DNA from: Larus michahellis
Taxonomy: Eukaryota > Chordata > Aves > Charadriiformes > Laridae
Reading direction: 5' to 3'
Length of the DNA stretch: 64,000 nucleotides
NCBI RefSeq assembly: GCF_964199755.1
Contig: NC_133896.1
Coordinates: 63,281,142-63,345,141 of the forward strand
Position numbers and translations under genes: made by a program. This document shows positions 37,401-52,400 of the stretch, one piece after another (position 1 is the first letter of the stretch; every line of letters starts with the position of its first letter). The notes under the pieces were generated by a model. The model had not been told where the DNA came from and did no database searches. It was given only the letters and a program-made list of their open reading frames with translations.

Positions 37401-40400
37401 ACAAAAAGACTCTCCCGAAATTGCTCAGAGCAAGGTCTTCTCAGAAACATCAAACATTAAATGTCTTGTAGAAAGCTGGCAAATCTATGACAAATATTTG
37501 AATCTGAGCCCTGTGACCTGACAGACCCTGGATCTTTAAAATGTGACAATTCTTTTCTTCACAGAAGAAAGCTGTTTATGGTATATTTAGAGATTCTATT
37601 TAGAATTCTATTTAGAAACTACAATTCTGTATCTCTCTCCCACTCTCTTTTACAGGCCTGGGCAGCTGGACTCATTCCTAAGGATCCTGGATATACTAAC
37701 AAAAGATACAGCGGGAAAAAAACCACCAAAACCCATCGATGTGCTTTGAATTAGAGATATTCTGTAACACGCACCAGAATACGTGGTGATGTGCTGTCAT
37801 ATAAAGATGCGATAGGAAAAGATCTGGTAAATAAAGGTTCATTCCAAAGTGATGCCTTAAAAAAGAAAAAAAAAAAAAATCCCTTCCATTTACTCTTACC
37901 CCCCAGTCCTCTATGTAGACATTAAAATGTCATCTTGTGTCCTTATCAGATTTTCTCAAGATGTAAAATTTGTCCTACAGTAGAGGAGAAAAACTTTTGA
38001 AAACAAAGCCTGTTATCATAAATTATCACATAAATCATAGGTGCTACACAGAAATGCAGCGTTTGGATGAATTCTCCCATTTTCAATGCAAATCTGAATG
38101 CTCTGCATGAAATGTGTGGCTTAGTTATCCAGAATACAAAATATCTATGCATATAAAGTATCAGTGATTATAAAGAGGCAAACCTTCCCCTCCCTGAACC
38201 AAGGCAGCTGCCAAAAACTGCAAGCAGGCAGTGCTGCCTGGATGCTACAGCTTCCCTCTCTCCAGCTTTCCTATTCCTGTGATGAGACTGCCTGAGCTCT
38301 GCCCGCAGAGAGCCCCGGATCCCCGCAGGATGAATTTTTCCCGTAACTTTCCTGTAGAAGGGGCCTCCCCATCCTTTGTCCCAGCACTTAGTCCCAGAGG
38401 TGCAGCCTGCTGGCTGGAAGTTGTGAAAACAGACAGCTTAGGGGCATTGGACGCTCCTGAAACCTGAGCGTGCTCCTAAGTGTCATTACTCATCCAGGCA
38501 GCTTTTCTTTCCCCAGCCTTGGCGGAACTCTCCTCCCTGAATCCTCAAGTGCTTCAAGGGCTGGAAAGATGCCAGCCACCAGCTGCACAAGACCTTAAAG
38601 AAACCTGAGCCCATTTTCATAATTTAGGAGAGCAAATAAAAAAATTTTAAGAAAAGCAAATCCAGCAGATTCAAAATAGAAGGGGGAAGTCCTCTGTCTC
38701 ATTCCCCTTCACTGCATCCTTTACTTTTATCCCTCAAAGAAAAAAAGTCTTTAGAAACCAATATTAAAATAAAAGCTAAAGATTTAAGAAGATGTGACAT
38801 CAGGGAGCAACCCAGAAGGGATGGTGATCTCTGCCTGAGGCTTGACCCTTGGAAACTCCAGCACAGCTCAGTGGGGAACACTGCAGCATCATGGAGCAAA
38901 AGGAGGGGGTTTCATTTATGTAGCACCAGGCCTCTGCTCTAAAGCCATCTGGAGGAAAGGGAATTTGGTTCTCCTTGGGGATGAGATGTAACATGCTTTT
39001 TGCAAGCTGCAAAGCTGCAGCCTGAGCTCCGCACTTCTGGGAAGTACAGCCCTACTCACATCAGGTAAGAAGTTGGAAAAGAACCGAGAAGAAAAAAAGA
39101 ACAAGGCAGAGAGATCAGTAACTGCAGTCTTCTCAAGCCTTCCTTACTTGGCAGCATTTTGTTTAAAGAAATGCAAGAGGATTACCTGAGCTTGTCTGCG
39201 ATAAAGATCACCCTCCTTTCCAGAAGCAGGGAGGCAAACACTCTGCTCAGGTGCCGCACGCTGAGGGATGTGAACAAGGACTCGAAATCAACATGCTCAA
39301 GCCTGGAGTCAAGAGGCCGCCGCAGCTCGATGACCTGGTGGAAGGAAAAAGACCACAGGTCAGCCCTCACTGTGGCAAGCACGGACAGCTAACAAGCATT
39401 ACCAGTTGTGCTGGTGAACACTGCACAGTGTTAAGCCCTCAGTCTTTCCTTGTGTTACCTCCCACAAATCCTTCTTCCAGATGAAGCTGAAGACGAGCCA
39501 GAGTCCACTCCAATGGGCACAGCATGAGACCAACCACAAGTTCTCCCCGCTGGACTGAGGACAGGGAGCTCTTCATAAGGAGGAAAACTAGTTTGTGTCC
39601 AGCTAGGAGTGGTTTCCAGGCTTTCTGGCATTCAAGCAGCAGAATGGCAGGGAGCCTTTCAAATTTGCACTCTAATTTTTACAGTTACAATTTATTTTTT
39701 TTTTTTACTGCAAGAATCTGGATGCTTAACTTGCTGACTATAAATTTTTTATATCAGCTACAGAAAAGAGCAGCCTATGGGCATTTTTCTTTGTCCCTAT
39801 CTACTTAAGTAATTCCTGTCACAGCACCTTAGCACTTCATACTCCTTATCTTAGACAAATGCTTATCTAAATTGTTCTTGAAAGCCTCCGACACCACACA
39901 TTTCATAAATCCCAGAAGAAAATTACTCTAGTTCTGAACTACCCTTACCAACACCAAGCCTGCAGCTGAAACACGTCAGTGGCAAATTACTTCAACTACT
40001 TGTCTTACTCTCAGTACACACTCAGAACAACTGGTCACCTTTCTCTCTGGAGGAAATCTCTCGTATATTGGAAGGTCATTATCACATGTCCTCTTTTGTC
40101 CTTTGTTTTCTATATTAAGAAAACAATTTTCTCAAGCTTTGCCTGTATTTTCTAAACCACTTAGTAAGCAGAACTACTGTTCTGGGGCTTTTGCCTAGTG
40201 TTTGCATTTTTTGGAAAATGATAGTCTGAATAAATTTCCACCAATGCTGGAAAGCAGAAAAATTGGTTTTATTTATTATTCTTCCCTTCACTTTCTTTCA
40301 CAATGCAGGAGTTTGTCTAAATAATACCATAATGTTACTTCTGCTCAGTTTATGGCCCACTATACCACCAGCTCCTTCTCTGCAGCACTGTTGCTCCCTC

Positions 40401-43400
40401 TGTTACTTCCATGTTGTACTAGACAACTCATTTCTTTTTCCCAGTGTTTTGCTCTTGTCCACATTGCATTTCAGACCAAACCTTCAATTCAGCAAGGTCA
40501 TTTTGAATTTTAATCCCTTACTCTCCAAAGTGCCTGCATCCCATCCCAATTCTTCACCTACCCGTTATGTGATTGTGGGGTTTATGTCATCAACCAGATA
40601 ATTAATGACCATTAAGGATCCTAGAAACAAAACAGCCAAAACATTCCCACAGCCTGACAGCACACCATTGGGAATCTGCTCCTTGAGTGCAGGTTTTTAA
40701 CCAGTGATGCACGTGCTCTGCAGTAATTTCATTTAGTTCGGACCGTTTCCAGTTTGGTTGAGGAGAATGCCATCATGGAGTGCTATGCTTAAAGCCCTCA
40801 AACACAACCTCTATCAACCTACCCACTTTCCTCTCTCTCATGTTCAAGGCATACCATGCCCAACAGGAAGTATGGCCAAGATTACATTTAATTTGGCTCC
40901 CTCCACCCTCCCACAGTCCTTCAATGCTACGCCCAACACCTCTGCACTCTTAAAACCCTCCCACTGTCCTCACACCACATTGTGGGAGACGCAACACGTA
41001 CCCTCACCTCCATGCTGTGAAAATGCCATTCTGAACGGCTGCAACATTGTCCTTGTGTGGTTTCAGGTATTTTTTGACCAGAACCCCGTGCTCTGTCCCA
41101 CACAAACAGTGGGTCTGTATTAAGGATGCTGGAGCACATGCTATGAACCCTGTCTTCAAGAAGTTAAGTGTGGGAGGCCTTGAGCAGATCCAAGATCATG
41201 TGCCAGGCAGTAAGGGGTCCACCAGTCTGTGCCACTTGGCCTCAAGGCCAATGCCCATTTCATTTTGCCATATTAGCATGCTGTGTCCTTACATTCATTT
41301 TTACCGTATGATTTCCCTTTTGATTCTGAGGTCACAGAGTCACTGAGGTCTCCATGCCATCCCCTCTGGTACCCTATTTTACTCCCTAGCTTCACCACAC
41401 AGTTGCCAGACAATCTGTCCTTGAAGATCATAGAATCATAGAATGGTTAGAGTTGGAAGCGACCTTAAAGATCATCGAGTTCCAAACTCCCTGCCATGGG
41501 CAGGGACACCTCCCACTAGACCAGGTTGCTCAAAGCCCCATCCAGCCTCCCCTTGAATATTTCCAGGGATGGGGCTCCCACAGCTTCCCGGGACAACCTG
41601 TTCCAGTGCTTCACCACCCTCACAGTAAAGAATTTCTTCATGATATCTAACCTAAATCTACCCTCTTTCAGTTTAAAACCGCTACCCCTCATCCTATCAC
41701 TACACTCCCTGATAAAGAGACCCTCCCCATCTTTCCTGTAGGCCCACTTTAAACACCAGAAGGCCGCTATAAGGTCTCCTCGAAGCCGTCTCTTCTCCAG
41801 GCTGAACAACCCCAACTCTCTCAGCCTGTTCTCATAGGAGAGGTGATCCAGACCTCTCATTATCTTCATGGCCCTCCTCTGGACTTGGTCCAACAAGTCC
41901 AGATCCTTCTTATGTTAAGGGCCCCCGAGCTGGACGCAGTACTCCAGGTGGGGTCTCATGAGAGTGGAGTAGAGGGCGAGAATCACCCCACTCAACCTGC
42001 TGGCCACACTTCTTTAGATGCAGCCCAGGATATGGTTGGCTTTCTGGGCAGCGGGCAGCACATTGCTGGCTCAAGTTGAGTTTCTCATCAATCAAGACCC
42101 CCAAGTCCCCCTCCTCAGGGCTGCTCTCAATCCATTCTTCACCCAGCCTGTATTTGTGCTTGGGATTGCCCAAGGTCCCCAGTTCTACGTCACAGTCCCA
42201 ACTTCCAGCCACCAGTCCCGCACCATTTGCTGCCCTAAGTCTTCCTTCTCTCTAGGATGGTGTCTTTACCTCTGTTCCTGAGCCTGGCAAGAAGTTCTTG
42301 ACTGTAATAGTCCGGCCCAAAGCTGGGAAAGGTGCCTCCATGACACTCCTCATGAGAGGCTGCACCAAGGCAGGAGAAATGCCCCGTCTCTTCTCAACCT
42401 CATCCAAGATCTGAAAAAAAAAAAAAAAAAGCATGAAGACACAAAAACATGTAAATCAGGAGGAGGGAGGTAACACCAGGAATAAAGTGCACAAGCATCT
42501 ATATTCTCTCCTTAACCCAGCATTGACATGGAGCTTTGAATCATAAGGAAGAAGGAAAAGGTGCAATTAAAGACCTTTCATTTCCTTCAGCAAGAGAAAC
42601 CCATCTACAGTGAGGTCAACGGAAAGCTTACAATTTGCAAACTCCCGTCATCCTCAGAGTCAGGACCCCACCTTTTAATCTCTCAGTGCTTGTGTTCTGG
42701 TAGTTCTGCTGAAGACATAAGGCAACAGCTGACAACCCATTTTTACTTTTAACTGCGTTTTTGCTAGGTTCTGGAATTAGCACATGGTTACATTGCCAGC
42801 ACATTTCAGGCCCTTTCTTCAGCCATCAGCTTCCCTGATCCCCATTCTTCTGGTGCTGACTTCCCTTTCAGGTCCCTTTGGGCCTACAGCACAAATTCCC
42901 TCTCTCTCCAGCCTCACCTTAGAGAAGAGATTGAAGCATCCAAGGCGACTCACGATGCAGTAAACTTCTGGGAGACGCTTCCCTTTCCCACTGGGCTTTC
43001 AAGACAAATGCAAACACACACACGCAAAAAACAGCAAGAAAATGTCAGTTATAACTACCGCAGAGCAAGTGACTGGTCTCTTAGTTCTGCAGCTTATTGA
43101 TTGGCTCAGAAACTGGCAGACATTTTACAATATGCTGCTGATGACAATACCTTAAGTCTGGCTCAAACGCTGGTACACTAGAAACAGCGAGGAGAAATGG
43201 GCACATCCACAGTATGATCCCAACCTTCCTAAGTGAAATGACTAAGGCAGGGCAGACTGCTCTACAGAGACAACTCTGAGCCCACAGGACCAGCACAGCT
43301 TTAGACAACTGTTTAGTAGCTACCTAAACCCAAGGGAGACAAACTCTGCCTTCAGCTTAGTGATGAAACAACAGTCCACGGTCATAACGTTAAGCGCTGA

Positions 43401-46400
43401 TGTAAGGAAAAGGTAAAAGAGCTATGCCTGGAGTAGAGGATGGTGCTCAGAGAGGGACTTTGGCACTGAGCAGAGCTGAAGAGAGCAAAGCTGCAGCTCC
43501 TTCTTTCCACACTGAAAGAGAAGAGCAGCAGCTTTCCGCTTTCCAGAATGGGTGCCAGTAACACCAACCCCACAGAAGGCTGCATCCCTATGAAAAGAAA
43601 AAAACAGAGATAATTACCAGCAGCCTTCTACAGTATCCAAATCGCCTGCTTCCATCTTCGCCCGTCAGGACAAACGAGAACGTCTCACTGCAGAAAGAGA
43701 AACCAGAATGACAAGTTACCCATCACTCACACTAAAAGTCTCTGGCGTACAAACCCAATAAACCCACAATATTTTTGCATTTCCAATAGAGCCCTCTCAG
43801 GGCTCTGCCCAATTTTCTACCGTAACAGCTCTCACATTTAATTAGCTGGATACATAAATCTGTTTCTCATGAATCAGGATACAAAGTACAGTACTTACCT
43901 GGCAAACTGATGGATGGGGGCCCAGTCCTTTGCATCAGGGAAGCAAAACTGGGGAATAGCTTTCAACTGATCTTCTGCCTCGCGCATGAATTTGAACGAG
44001 CGCTCGAGCTAACAGAACAGAGAGAAGGAATGTTTCCAATTAGTCATGTGGGGATGGAATGACTTCAAATATTTTTCCTGTGACAAATGAAGAGGTGATG
44101 ACAGAGGCTAAGCTTCTGCCTGGAAGATATTAAAATTTCTGTGATTCTGGCTCACCTAATCTTTAGATATCTTAAAGTAACTCTGTGCCCCCAATTCCAC
44201 CAAGCCCAGCATCTGCAGCACCTGCCCCTGCTGTATTGTGCCTCCAACTGGGGACACATCTTCCAGCAAGGGCCAAGAGAACTGAAGTCTGAGGGGAGCT
44301 CTGGTTACATCCCATTTACAAACACACCTCACACTGTCTCTGTGTTTCTCCCATTCCTCCTTCCCCATTTTGAGCTAGACTACTGGTGAAAGCTGTGCCT
44401 TCCCTTTAAGAACACGTGTCTTCTCCCAGGTGTCAGTTTTCTTTAAAGAGAAAAGGGGGAGAAAGGGAATAGCTATGTAAAAGTCATAGCCAAGGGCAGT
44501 AAAAGATCTAAATCAGCTGCTCTTTCAACAATGAGGAATACCACGACTGCAGCTCCTCTATCTTCAGCCTCACTGAACACTGGCACAGCAGAGGGGTTAC
44601 TCATATAATGTGCAATCAACAGAGAAGCTGTGCAAGCGCACCATGCAATCTGAGGCAAGTCAGTCAGACCTTCCCGACAGGCACCGCACCTTCAATGGGA
44701 ACTGCTGCGTAACCTCAGGGACGTAGGCAGCCCCAGCCTGCTTCTTGTGCAGTGACACCACGACGAAGTACTCAAACAGCTGCCTCTCTTGATATTCAAT
44801 CAAGTCCCGTTCCAAGGTTTGGTACCGTGGTGTTTGCTTCAAGCGAGATTTCACATGTACCAGGCGCTGGCTGTGAGCTACGAAGAAAAAGATTAGAGAC
44901 TGTGACTTTGTTTAGCTCTTTGTACAGAGCAGCAATAGTGCTTTGCAGAGACTTACGGATAAACTTGAAACAATCTCACTGCATTTGCTTAGTCAGTGGC
45001 TGAGTAAGAGGTGGGAACCATTTGGAAGCTGCACTTTAAATATCGACAGAGACAGGACGTAATCTTGTGAGTGCCATCACCCTGAAGAGCTTTGGCAGTA
45101 GAAGGATTTCATGGATAGCTTTTACAGCTGAAGACAACCCAAACTGAGATCCATATGGGACATGGTGTAACAGATAATGTCTGGGCATTCATCCTAACAT
45201 TCATTTATGCATCTTTCAAAGCCAGGACAGTTGGCTGATTGATCACCTTTGTTCAGGGGAGGCTGTGGGTAGCAATCCCTATGGTTTTACAAGACCAGCA
45301 CTTGGGTCAGGCTACAGCTCCACTGGCTGAGTAACACTGGGGACTCTCAGCTTCAGTAATGCAGGCTGGGCTGTAGGCCAACAACAAAAAAGTGTGAAAA
45401 GAGGTGCAAATGAAAAAGGCTGGCTCATGCCAGTCCTTCCTATGCCTAAAACTAATCTCTCAGGACCATGTTTCTACAAGTTCACCCAAGATAATGGGAA
45501 AACAAGAAAAATTGCCAAGCAAGCTGTAACTGCAACACACGAGCTGTGGGACAATAAACATTCCAGCATGGAAAGTAATGAAAAGCTGCCTGCTGAGAAG
45601 AGAGCAGATGAGATTCCCTAAGACCACCCCCCTGCTTTGTTTTACAGTCGCATCCCAAATTAAATCTCCATGATGTCTCCCCTACCCCTACTACAAAAGA
45701 AAGAAAGAATTAACTACAAGCAGACACCACAGCACATTCTCACAACTGTGCTTTTTACGAATGCGGGTGGCAATGCAATGTTTTAAACAGAAACAACAAT
45801 CACAGGGATACTGCGGGAACTCCAAATACATAAGATGTCTGCTTGGGAGACAAGGCTTCCTGAGAGATGGTATATATTTTCGGACAGACCCTTGACGTTT
45901 TGTCTGGTAAAGCTGTGCCACTCGTGGACTATTCCGGACAATATAATTGAAAGCAATCTTGAGGTGCCTCTTAAATCAGAGAGTGTAGCAATCCCTGGAC
46001 AGTTAAAGCCCTGGAAAGATGGCTTAGACTCCTCTCTCTCATCACCTATTATGCTATTTGTTCTAAGGCTGTAAATGTTCAAAAGTTTTCAGAAGTGGTT
46101 TCTGTTTTACCAGGGACTTCAAAAGGAGAAAAGCTCGCTCAAACTCTGCATTGTTTATATTCTGTGCAACCTACTAAAGATATCGGGGTTGTACCGCTGC
46201 CATCATGGCAGGCTTTGTCTTTGAACATTTTTCCTTCCCAAGGGTCAGCACTTATGGCTCTGACATGCAGTCTGTTCATTACTGTCTGATGATTTACTGT
46301 GTCTCACATGGCGTACAGTGACTTGCTAAGCAGAGGTACCTGGCTGGTGTGTTTGGTCTGTTAAGTAAAACATACAAAATTGAAAGTCTCAGATATGAGA

Positions 46401-49400
46401 GACTTGCTAAATCATCTCACTTTCCTATTTTCCTATTTAAAAACAGGTGAAAGCTGACAGTTCAACAAGGCATAAAGCAAAATACAGCTGTAGCTAGAGC
46501 AAACAGCAAGTGCCAGAGCTCTTTTTCACAATTATGTAGACTTGCACGTCTCTCAGATCCAGGTATGGATTTGGATATTGTTCAGAGTCCAGTGCTACTG
46601 GATTTGAGGTGACTTCACCCGATCTCTATCATCCCCTCTATAGGTTGTTCCTAGCTGCAGTTATACACATGTTACAGAGAAACCTAAGGTGATGCACATG
46701 ATTCACTATGGCAACCAGTAACAGACAAGAGCTTGAGTCTTCCTGGCCACACCTATACTGTCTTTCTTAGCTACATCTGAACATGGACTATATTTCACAA
46801 CATCATGTTTCAAGACAGATGTGAATGTAATTTCTGCGCAATCTGGGCACAAATGCTCTCTCCCTGTCTCCAGGCTAGCCTGAGAACCGTCAAAAGGTAG
46901 GTGATGGTAGCAATTTTCAGCTTGATTTTGCGAACACAGCAGTACAGACAAAAGATTTCCCAATTTGCAGAGGAGAGCAAGAGCATACAGTAGTTCTTGC
47001 GTGGGAAGCTGTGCTCACAAGAGAGAACTCAGTCTGAGGTTTCTGTTCTAAAAACCTGAAAGAGGGTAAGGATGAACACTCCTAAGCACAACACACTGTG
47101 GGTGACAGAGTGGGAACTGCTGCTTATGCCTGTCTCTTCAGTTTGGGAGCTGACCTGCTACCCAGAGCAGGTGTGTGTGTGAGTCAGGAAACTTTGGAAT
47201 CTGAGGGAGTCTCCCTCTTGCATTCTAAGACTGCCAAGACTTTGAATTTGCCACATCAATTCCCAAAAGATCGTAATCCCACCAGCACATTAAAGGGCTA
47301 ATTACCAGTACAAGAAGGTTTCAGAAGAGTATTACGGAGACCAATATACCATATAGCTCTACCAGAGTGAAGCAAGCAATGCAGCAGTTTATCCTGACTC
47401 AGCCAACATAGAAGAGTTTAACTAGCAATAAATCATGTAGTGCAATTCTGTTTTCCTGCCTGTTGGTTCTCCCTTAGTAAATGTGTAGTGGGGCTTCTGA
47501 ACACCCTGTCCCATGCAACACTGCTTCTGTCAGCCTGGTCGCACATTTTTGACTGTGTACTTTGAAAAACCTCACTGTATTTCCACAGTGCCCAAGCAAT
47601 CTCCTAGGAAAGAGCTTTGATGGGAATTGGAACAGCTGTTTGTTTTGGACACCGGTAGTCCTCTGGCCATGGATTTTCTTCTGCAGTATTGAAATCTTTG
47701 TTTTCTCACTGTGTTCTGAGTGGAAACAACTCCTTCTCCAAAAGCTGAACACAGAGGAAAGATCTTGACCCAGGATCTCAGAGCAGAGTTTATCAGGAAC
47801 TATTTGCTCTCTTCACACATTTGCCTTACCTTTCAGCTTCTCTTCAGTATCACTGTCTGATTCACTGTTTTCATCTGTAACTAGGGAAAAAGAAAGGGAA
47901 AGATGAATGAAGTCAAGCCTATTTATAACTGTGCAGTTTTATCACTGGCACGAGACAGCCAGGCCTGGCAACTTCAGGGGGAACACAGTATAGATCCTAA
48001 GGGCCTTGTTCTTTTCAAGGGTGCACATACCCACAGACATTTAGCTTACCAACCTTGGTATCTTCCCATTCATTCAGGGAATAATAAAAAAAAACCCTCA
48101 CAAAATCAGTCTGGCACAACCAAAAGAGCTGCATAAAGAATAAAATGACAGAGCAGTATTTTAACCAAGTTTGTATAAGCACAGCACCAAGGCAAAATAC
48201 TGATTAATATGCAGCAGTTTGCAGGGCAAGGGATAAAAACAAGTAAACAAACAAAAAACCCCAGTTGCTGAACTGAATCAGACTCAAGGTCTATATGGTC
48301 CAATAGCATGTTTCTGTCAATGAAGATGCTTCAGAGAAGGGTATAAAAAATGACGTAGAGACTAGCCTGGGATGCTTTCCCTGAAAGTTCATATATACAC
48401 ACTCATCCATCCTGTGGGTATCTATCCTATATAAGATAGGATGAAGAGTAACAAGTAATCGTGGGAAACAAATAGAGCTGGTGGTGACTTTCCACTGAAA
48501 ATTAGGTGGTTTGGAAAAAAATACTATGTTGTAAAGATGTAATACTAAGTTTTACAGAGATGAGATGTTCTGCAGTACTTGAACACTTCTGACAAGTTGT
48601 TAATTGACAGTGGGAGGCTGAAAGTCTCAATCTTGCTATGATGGAGTGGGCCTACAGTCAAGCCTAGAAACCCCGATTCCCAACTGAGGCTATTTGTTTA
48701 TTGGGATGCTGAAGGAACCAGGACTGTTTCAAAATCTACGATCTTCCATTGGACAGTTCATTAAAGTGACACATTCCCGCAAAATATTTTGATCTCAACA
48801 AATCATTCTCTTTGGACAGAACATTCCCCTCCAAAGCTTCCAGCCTGTTCCAGAAATAAACATCAAAAAGGGGGGACATTTTTTGTGCGACCTATAAGGT
48901 TATCATGTAAAGCCATGGAATGAAAACGAAGCAAGAAAAATAAAAAAAGTTCTGTTTTAATGAAAGTCTTCTGGGCAGAGGAACAGCCTTTATCTTCCCA
49001 AAAGAAGGGTGGAAGCCCCAACTCAATCTCACTCTGGATGGGAAGAAGCTCTAGAAAATGTCATATAAATGAGTAAGCCAGCCTAAACTCTAAGACAAGT
49101 CCTCAAAAAGTCTTAGATGTATGATTCAGAGTTCCTTTACCTTTCCCTGAATTGCTCTCCGTAGACTGCGATAGTCTCTTGACACGTTTCTTTCCCCTTC
49201 GTGCCTCATAAATGGCATTGATTTTCAACACAAGCTGCTCAGCAAACACACAAAGAAAGAAACAAGGTTATTTTCCTCCCCAGGCAAGTAAGAAAGTTAA
49301 AATTTCACACAAAGTGCTCTATTTCCCAACCCTGGCCATATTCAAACTCGTCACTCGATGGCCCAGAACTGACAATAACCAGCATCTAACATAGACCTTG

Positions 49401-52400
49401 CACAGCAATCTGCATCTGTGCTGCTAACGGCCATGCTCAGTCTGGTACAGAAGCAGTACAGTCATGCTGGCACGGCAGGAACTCAAGGTAACAAGCCCTG
49501 ATGAAAGGCCAGGCCTTAATGCACTTCCACACTGTATGGCCATATGAGCTTGATGGCGCCCACCTGGGTCTCTCCATACCGTGGTCCATGCTCCAGGGAG
49601 CACCAGAAGGTCCCTTGGGAAACTGCCCTGGTCTGCAGGTTTGAAAGCAGAAAACTAGCTGGAGGACGACAGCAAACTTTAACGTCTTTCTGCCTTTAAC
49701 ATCTGTTGTGGGATGTGCTGGAAAAGCCTTCATACCAAGCATGGGGAAAACACATCATACAAGGAATTATGAGGCTGAGATGGGTCGAAGCCAATGATAC
49801 TGAAGTACTTTATCCTGGTGGTTTGCTTTGCAAATTCTTTAATCCCTCGCCTCCCAGCTGACCAGGAGAGAGAACGTGTTAGTGTTGGGCTTAACTGGGT
49901 TTAGTGGCTCCTTCAGTGCCTCTGGTCTCCCTGCCCATCCCTGAAGGGGAGCAGAGTTACAGAAGGACCATGCCAGGCTTCCCCAAGCCTCCTTGAGTAG
50001 AGTTGTCTCCTTGTCAGGGTCCCAGGCAGGAGCTGCAAGACATGGCCACAGCATCCAGATTTATTTCAGGGGTCACTGCATACAGCAGTGAGCTGAGAGC
50101 TCAAGGTAAGACAGGCCCACCACACATTTGGTCAGGGAACTCTGAATCCAAATATTTAAGTGAGAGGCAGGATGCTCTGATGTGGAAGCGCAGCCTCCAT
50201 CCACCTGCCCAGCTCAAGTCTCAGGTTGATCTTGCCACTGACACAGTAAATCTCAGTTCTGAGCTTGGTCTGCAAGACTGCTCAGTGGCGCTGCCTGGTA
50301 AACGTATACTTGTAATCTTCTCTTCAGCTGACATAAAAGTATGTGTGAACACACTGATAGAGCTCAAGCACATGCACAAATGTGTAGACATACTGGGAAA
50401 GAAAACCCTAGACGATTGTAGTCTTTGGCTCATTCCTGAAGAGCTGAGGTATACAGAGAGGGCATTAAAACATCACATGTGCAAACATGAACACAGATCT
50501 GACAACCATGAAAAAAAGAAGATACGCAAACACATCCCTTTTTCCCCAAATGAAAACTGTGGGATCAGAACACAGACAGTCCCTGGTAGCCTCTGCTTGT
50601 TCTGCAAAGACTGGGATAAGCAACTGTGTTTTTATAACCGTGTTTTTGAAACATTCAATAGATAGACTGCTGCCAAACCCCATTTGGCTTGAATGCACTT
50701 CCTGCTAGATCTGAAAGAAAATAAAATTGAAACGGAGTCATGCACTATCCAAATACGAAGTAGGAAACGCTGCTCCACAAAATGCTCATGACTACAGACA
50801 ACTCCTTTTGTCATTCACGTGTCAGTATTTTCATTGTTCACCTACAACCACATCCTACCTTGAATTAGAAACAGTCAATGCATGAATCAGACCTAGCAAA
50901 GAACAAGAGATTTCTAGGAGGGAACACCAACACAACACACAGCCAATTTCTGACTGTCCTATCCATCGAGCAAAGAAGGCAATATGATGGGGTATGTTTT
51001 TGGCAAAAATATTACTTACCTTTTTTCCCATCTGAAAAAACAACTTTAATCCAAAAATTAAATTTTTTTTTTCCTTATTATTTTCTCTCTCCTGAAAATC
51101 ATGATACCTCAGATGGAAAAATAACTTCTTTAAAACTTGCAGAGATGTTTGTGAGCCTTCTCCTTCACGCAGAAAAAGGGTTAAACACAAGTCAAGTCAA
51201 TTGTCAGGACAACAGCTATATTGCAGGGATACTACACGGGAAACTAAAGAAAACATTGTCTCATGCTCACATTCCTGCCTGGAAGAAGACAAGCAAAAGA
51301 GAGAAAGGCTTAGATTTACCTTTGGAATCTTCCTTCTCCTCTTGCCATTCTGAGGGTCTCCCAAGGAGAAGAAGGTGTCATCTGGACTGCTGGGGGTCGA
51401 GGGAGGGCTGATTTTGGATGGTGACCCAGTGCCATCACGGCTCAGTTTCCGTAAGTCTGGCAGTTTGAAACTCCGCCGCTCTGAGTTTTGTCGGAAAAAA
51501 ATGGGCTTGGAAAGCAACTGGAAATGGAGGAGAAAGAATGAATGAACACAGCACCTCACGTACCTTTGCTTCGTTGCTAACACTGTCATGGCAGTAAATC
51601 CAGTGGGGTGGCCACAGCATTCAGCTGGCAAAACAGACAAACTAATGAAAATGGTCACAGATTTCTGCACACACAAGGAACTCACACAGCTGCCGGGCTA
51701 GACTAGCACTATCTTGACTAGTAATTTAAACATCCCATATTCATTCCAGACCACAATGCAAGCTCAGGGTTTAGCCAAGAAGCCTTGCTCCGGTGTGAAA
51801 AAAAGTCTCCCAAGACTTGTGCAACCCAGAGGCTAGGACTGTAAACAGGACAAGACTAACCAACCAGCCAACCACAAGCATTTGGGATAAGGAGCAGCTA
51901 GCCAGGAGGAACAGAGAAGCAGTGAGACCAGACAAAAAGCACTGTCAGTATGGCTGTCTTTGACCGTATCCAGAATTAGATATTACACAGGAGGGTACAA
52001 GAAATGCCATGATAGACAATTATGGAGACTGGTTTCCTCCTAAGGTCATTAGCAAGTTCAGTGGGAGCACAACAGTACCAGCGTAAAGTTCTTAAAGTCC
52101 CTGACCAAAAACAGCACCAGAGAAGCAGAAAGTTCAGCTCCAGATAAAGAAAGGCAAACCACTTCTGACAAGAAAGATGCTCAATAAGAACTCTTTTTGT
52201 CTTCTTCTACAGAATTTCCCAGCAGTTAGGATAAGTTACACCTTTTGTGGGCACTATATCTGCACTCCCAGAGGATGTACCTACACGGCACTAAGTGGCA
52301 TGGGGAAGAGGTATCCAAGGTAATTCTGAACACGCCACTGCAGAACCATAGCTGAGGCAGCATAATGGTCTGCCTCCATCAACAGACACACTCAGCAGAG

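Larger units (their letters stand above)
39335..42269 (-). other. DENND2A intron with two CR1 copies of different age
   Basis: Intron between coding exons 12 and 13. Recognised: CR1 at 41427-42215 and a decayed CR1 at about 39820-40790. The 41050-41345 stretch is unassigned. Confidence 0.85.

Noticed and set aside
41516-41896. 126-codon frame on - as a host gene
   Set aside because: It is the tail of the CR1 reverse-transcriptase frame, in a truncated LINE copy.
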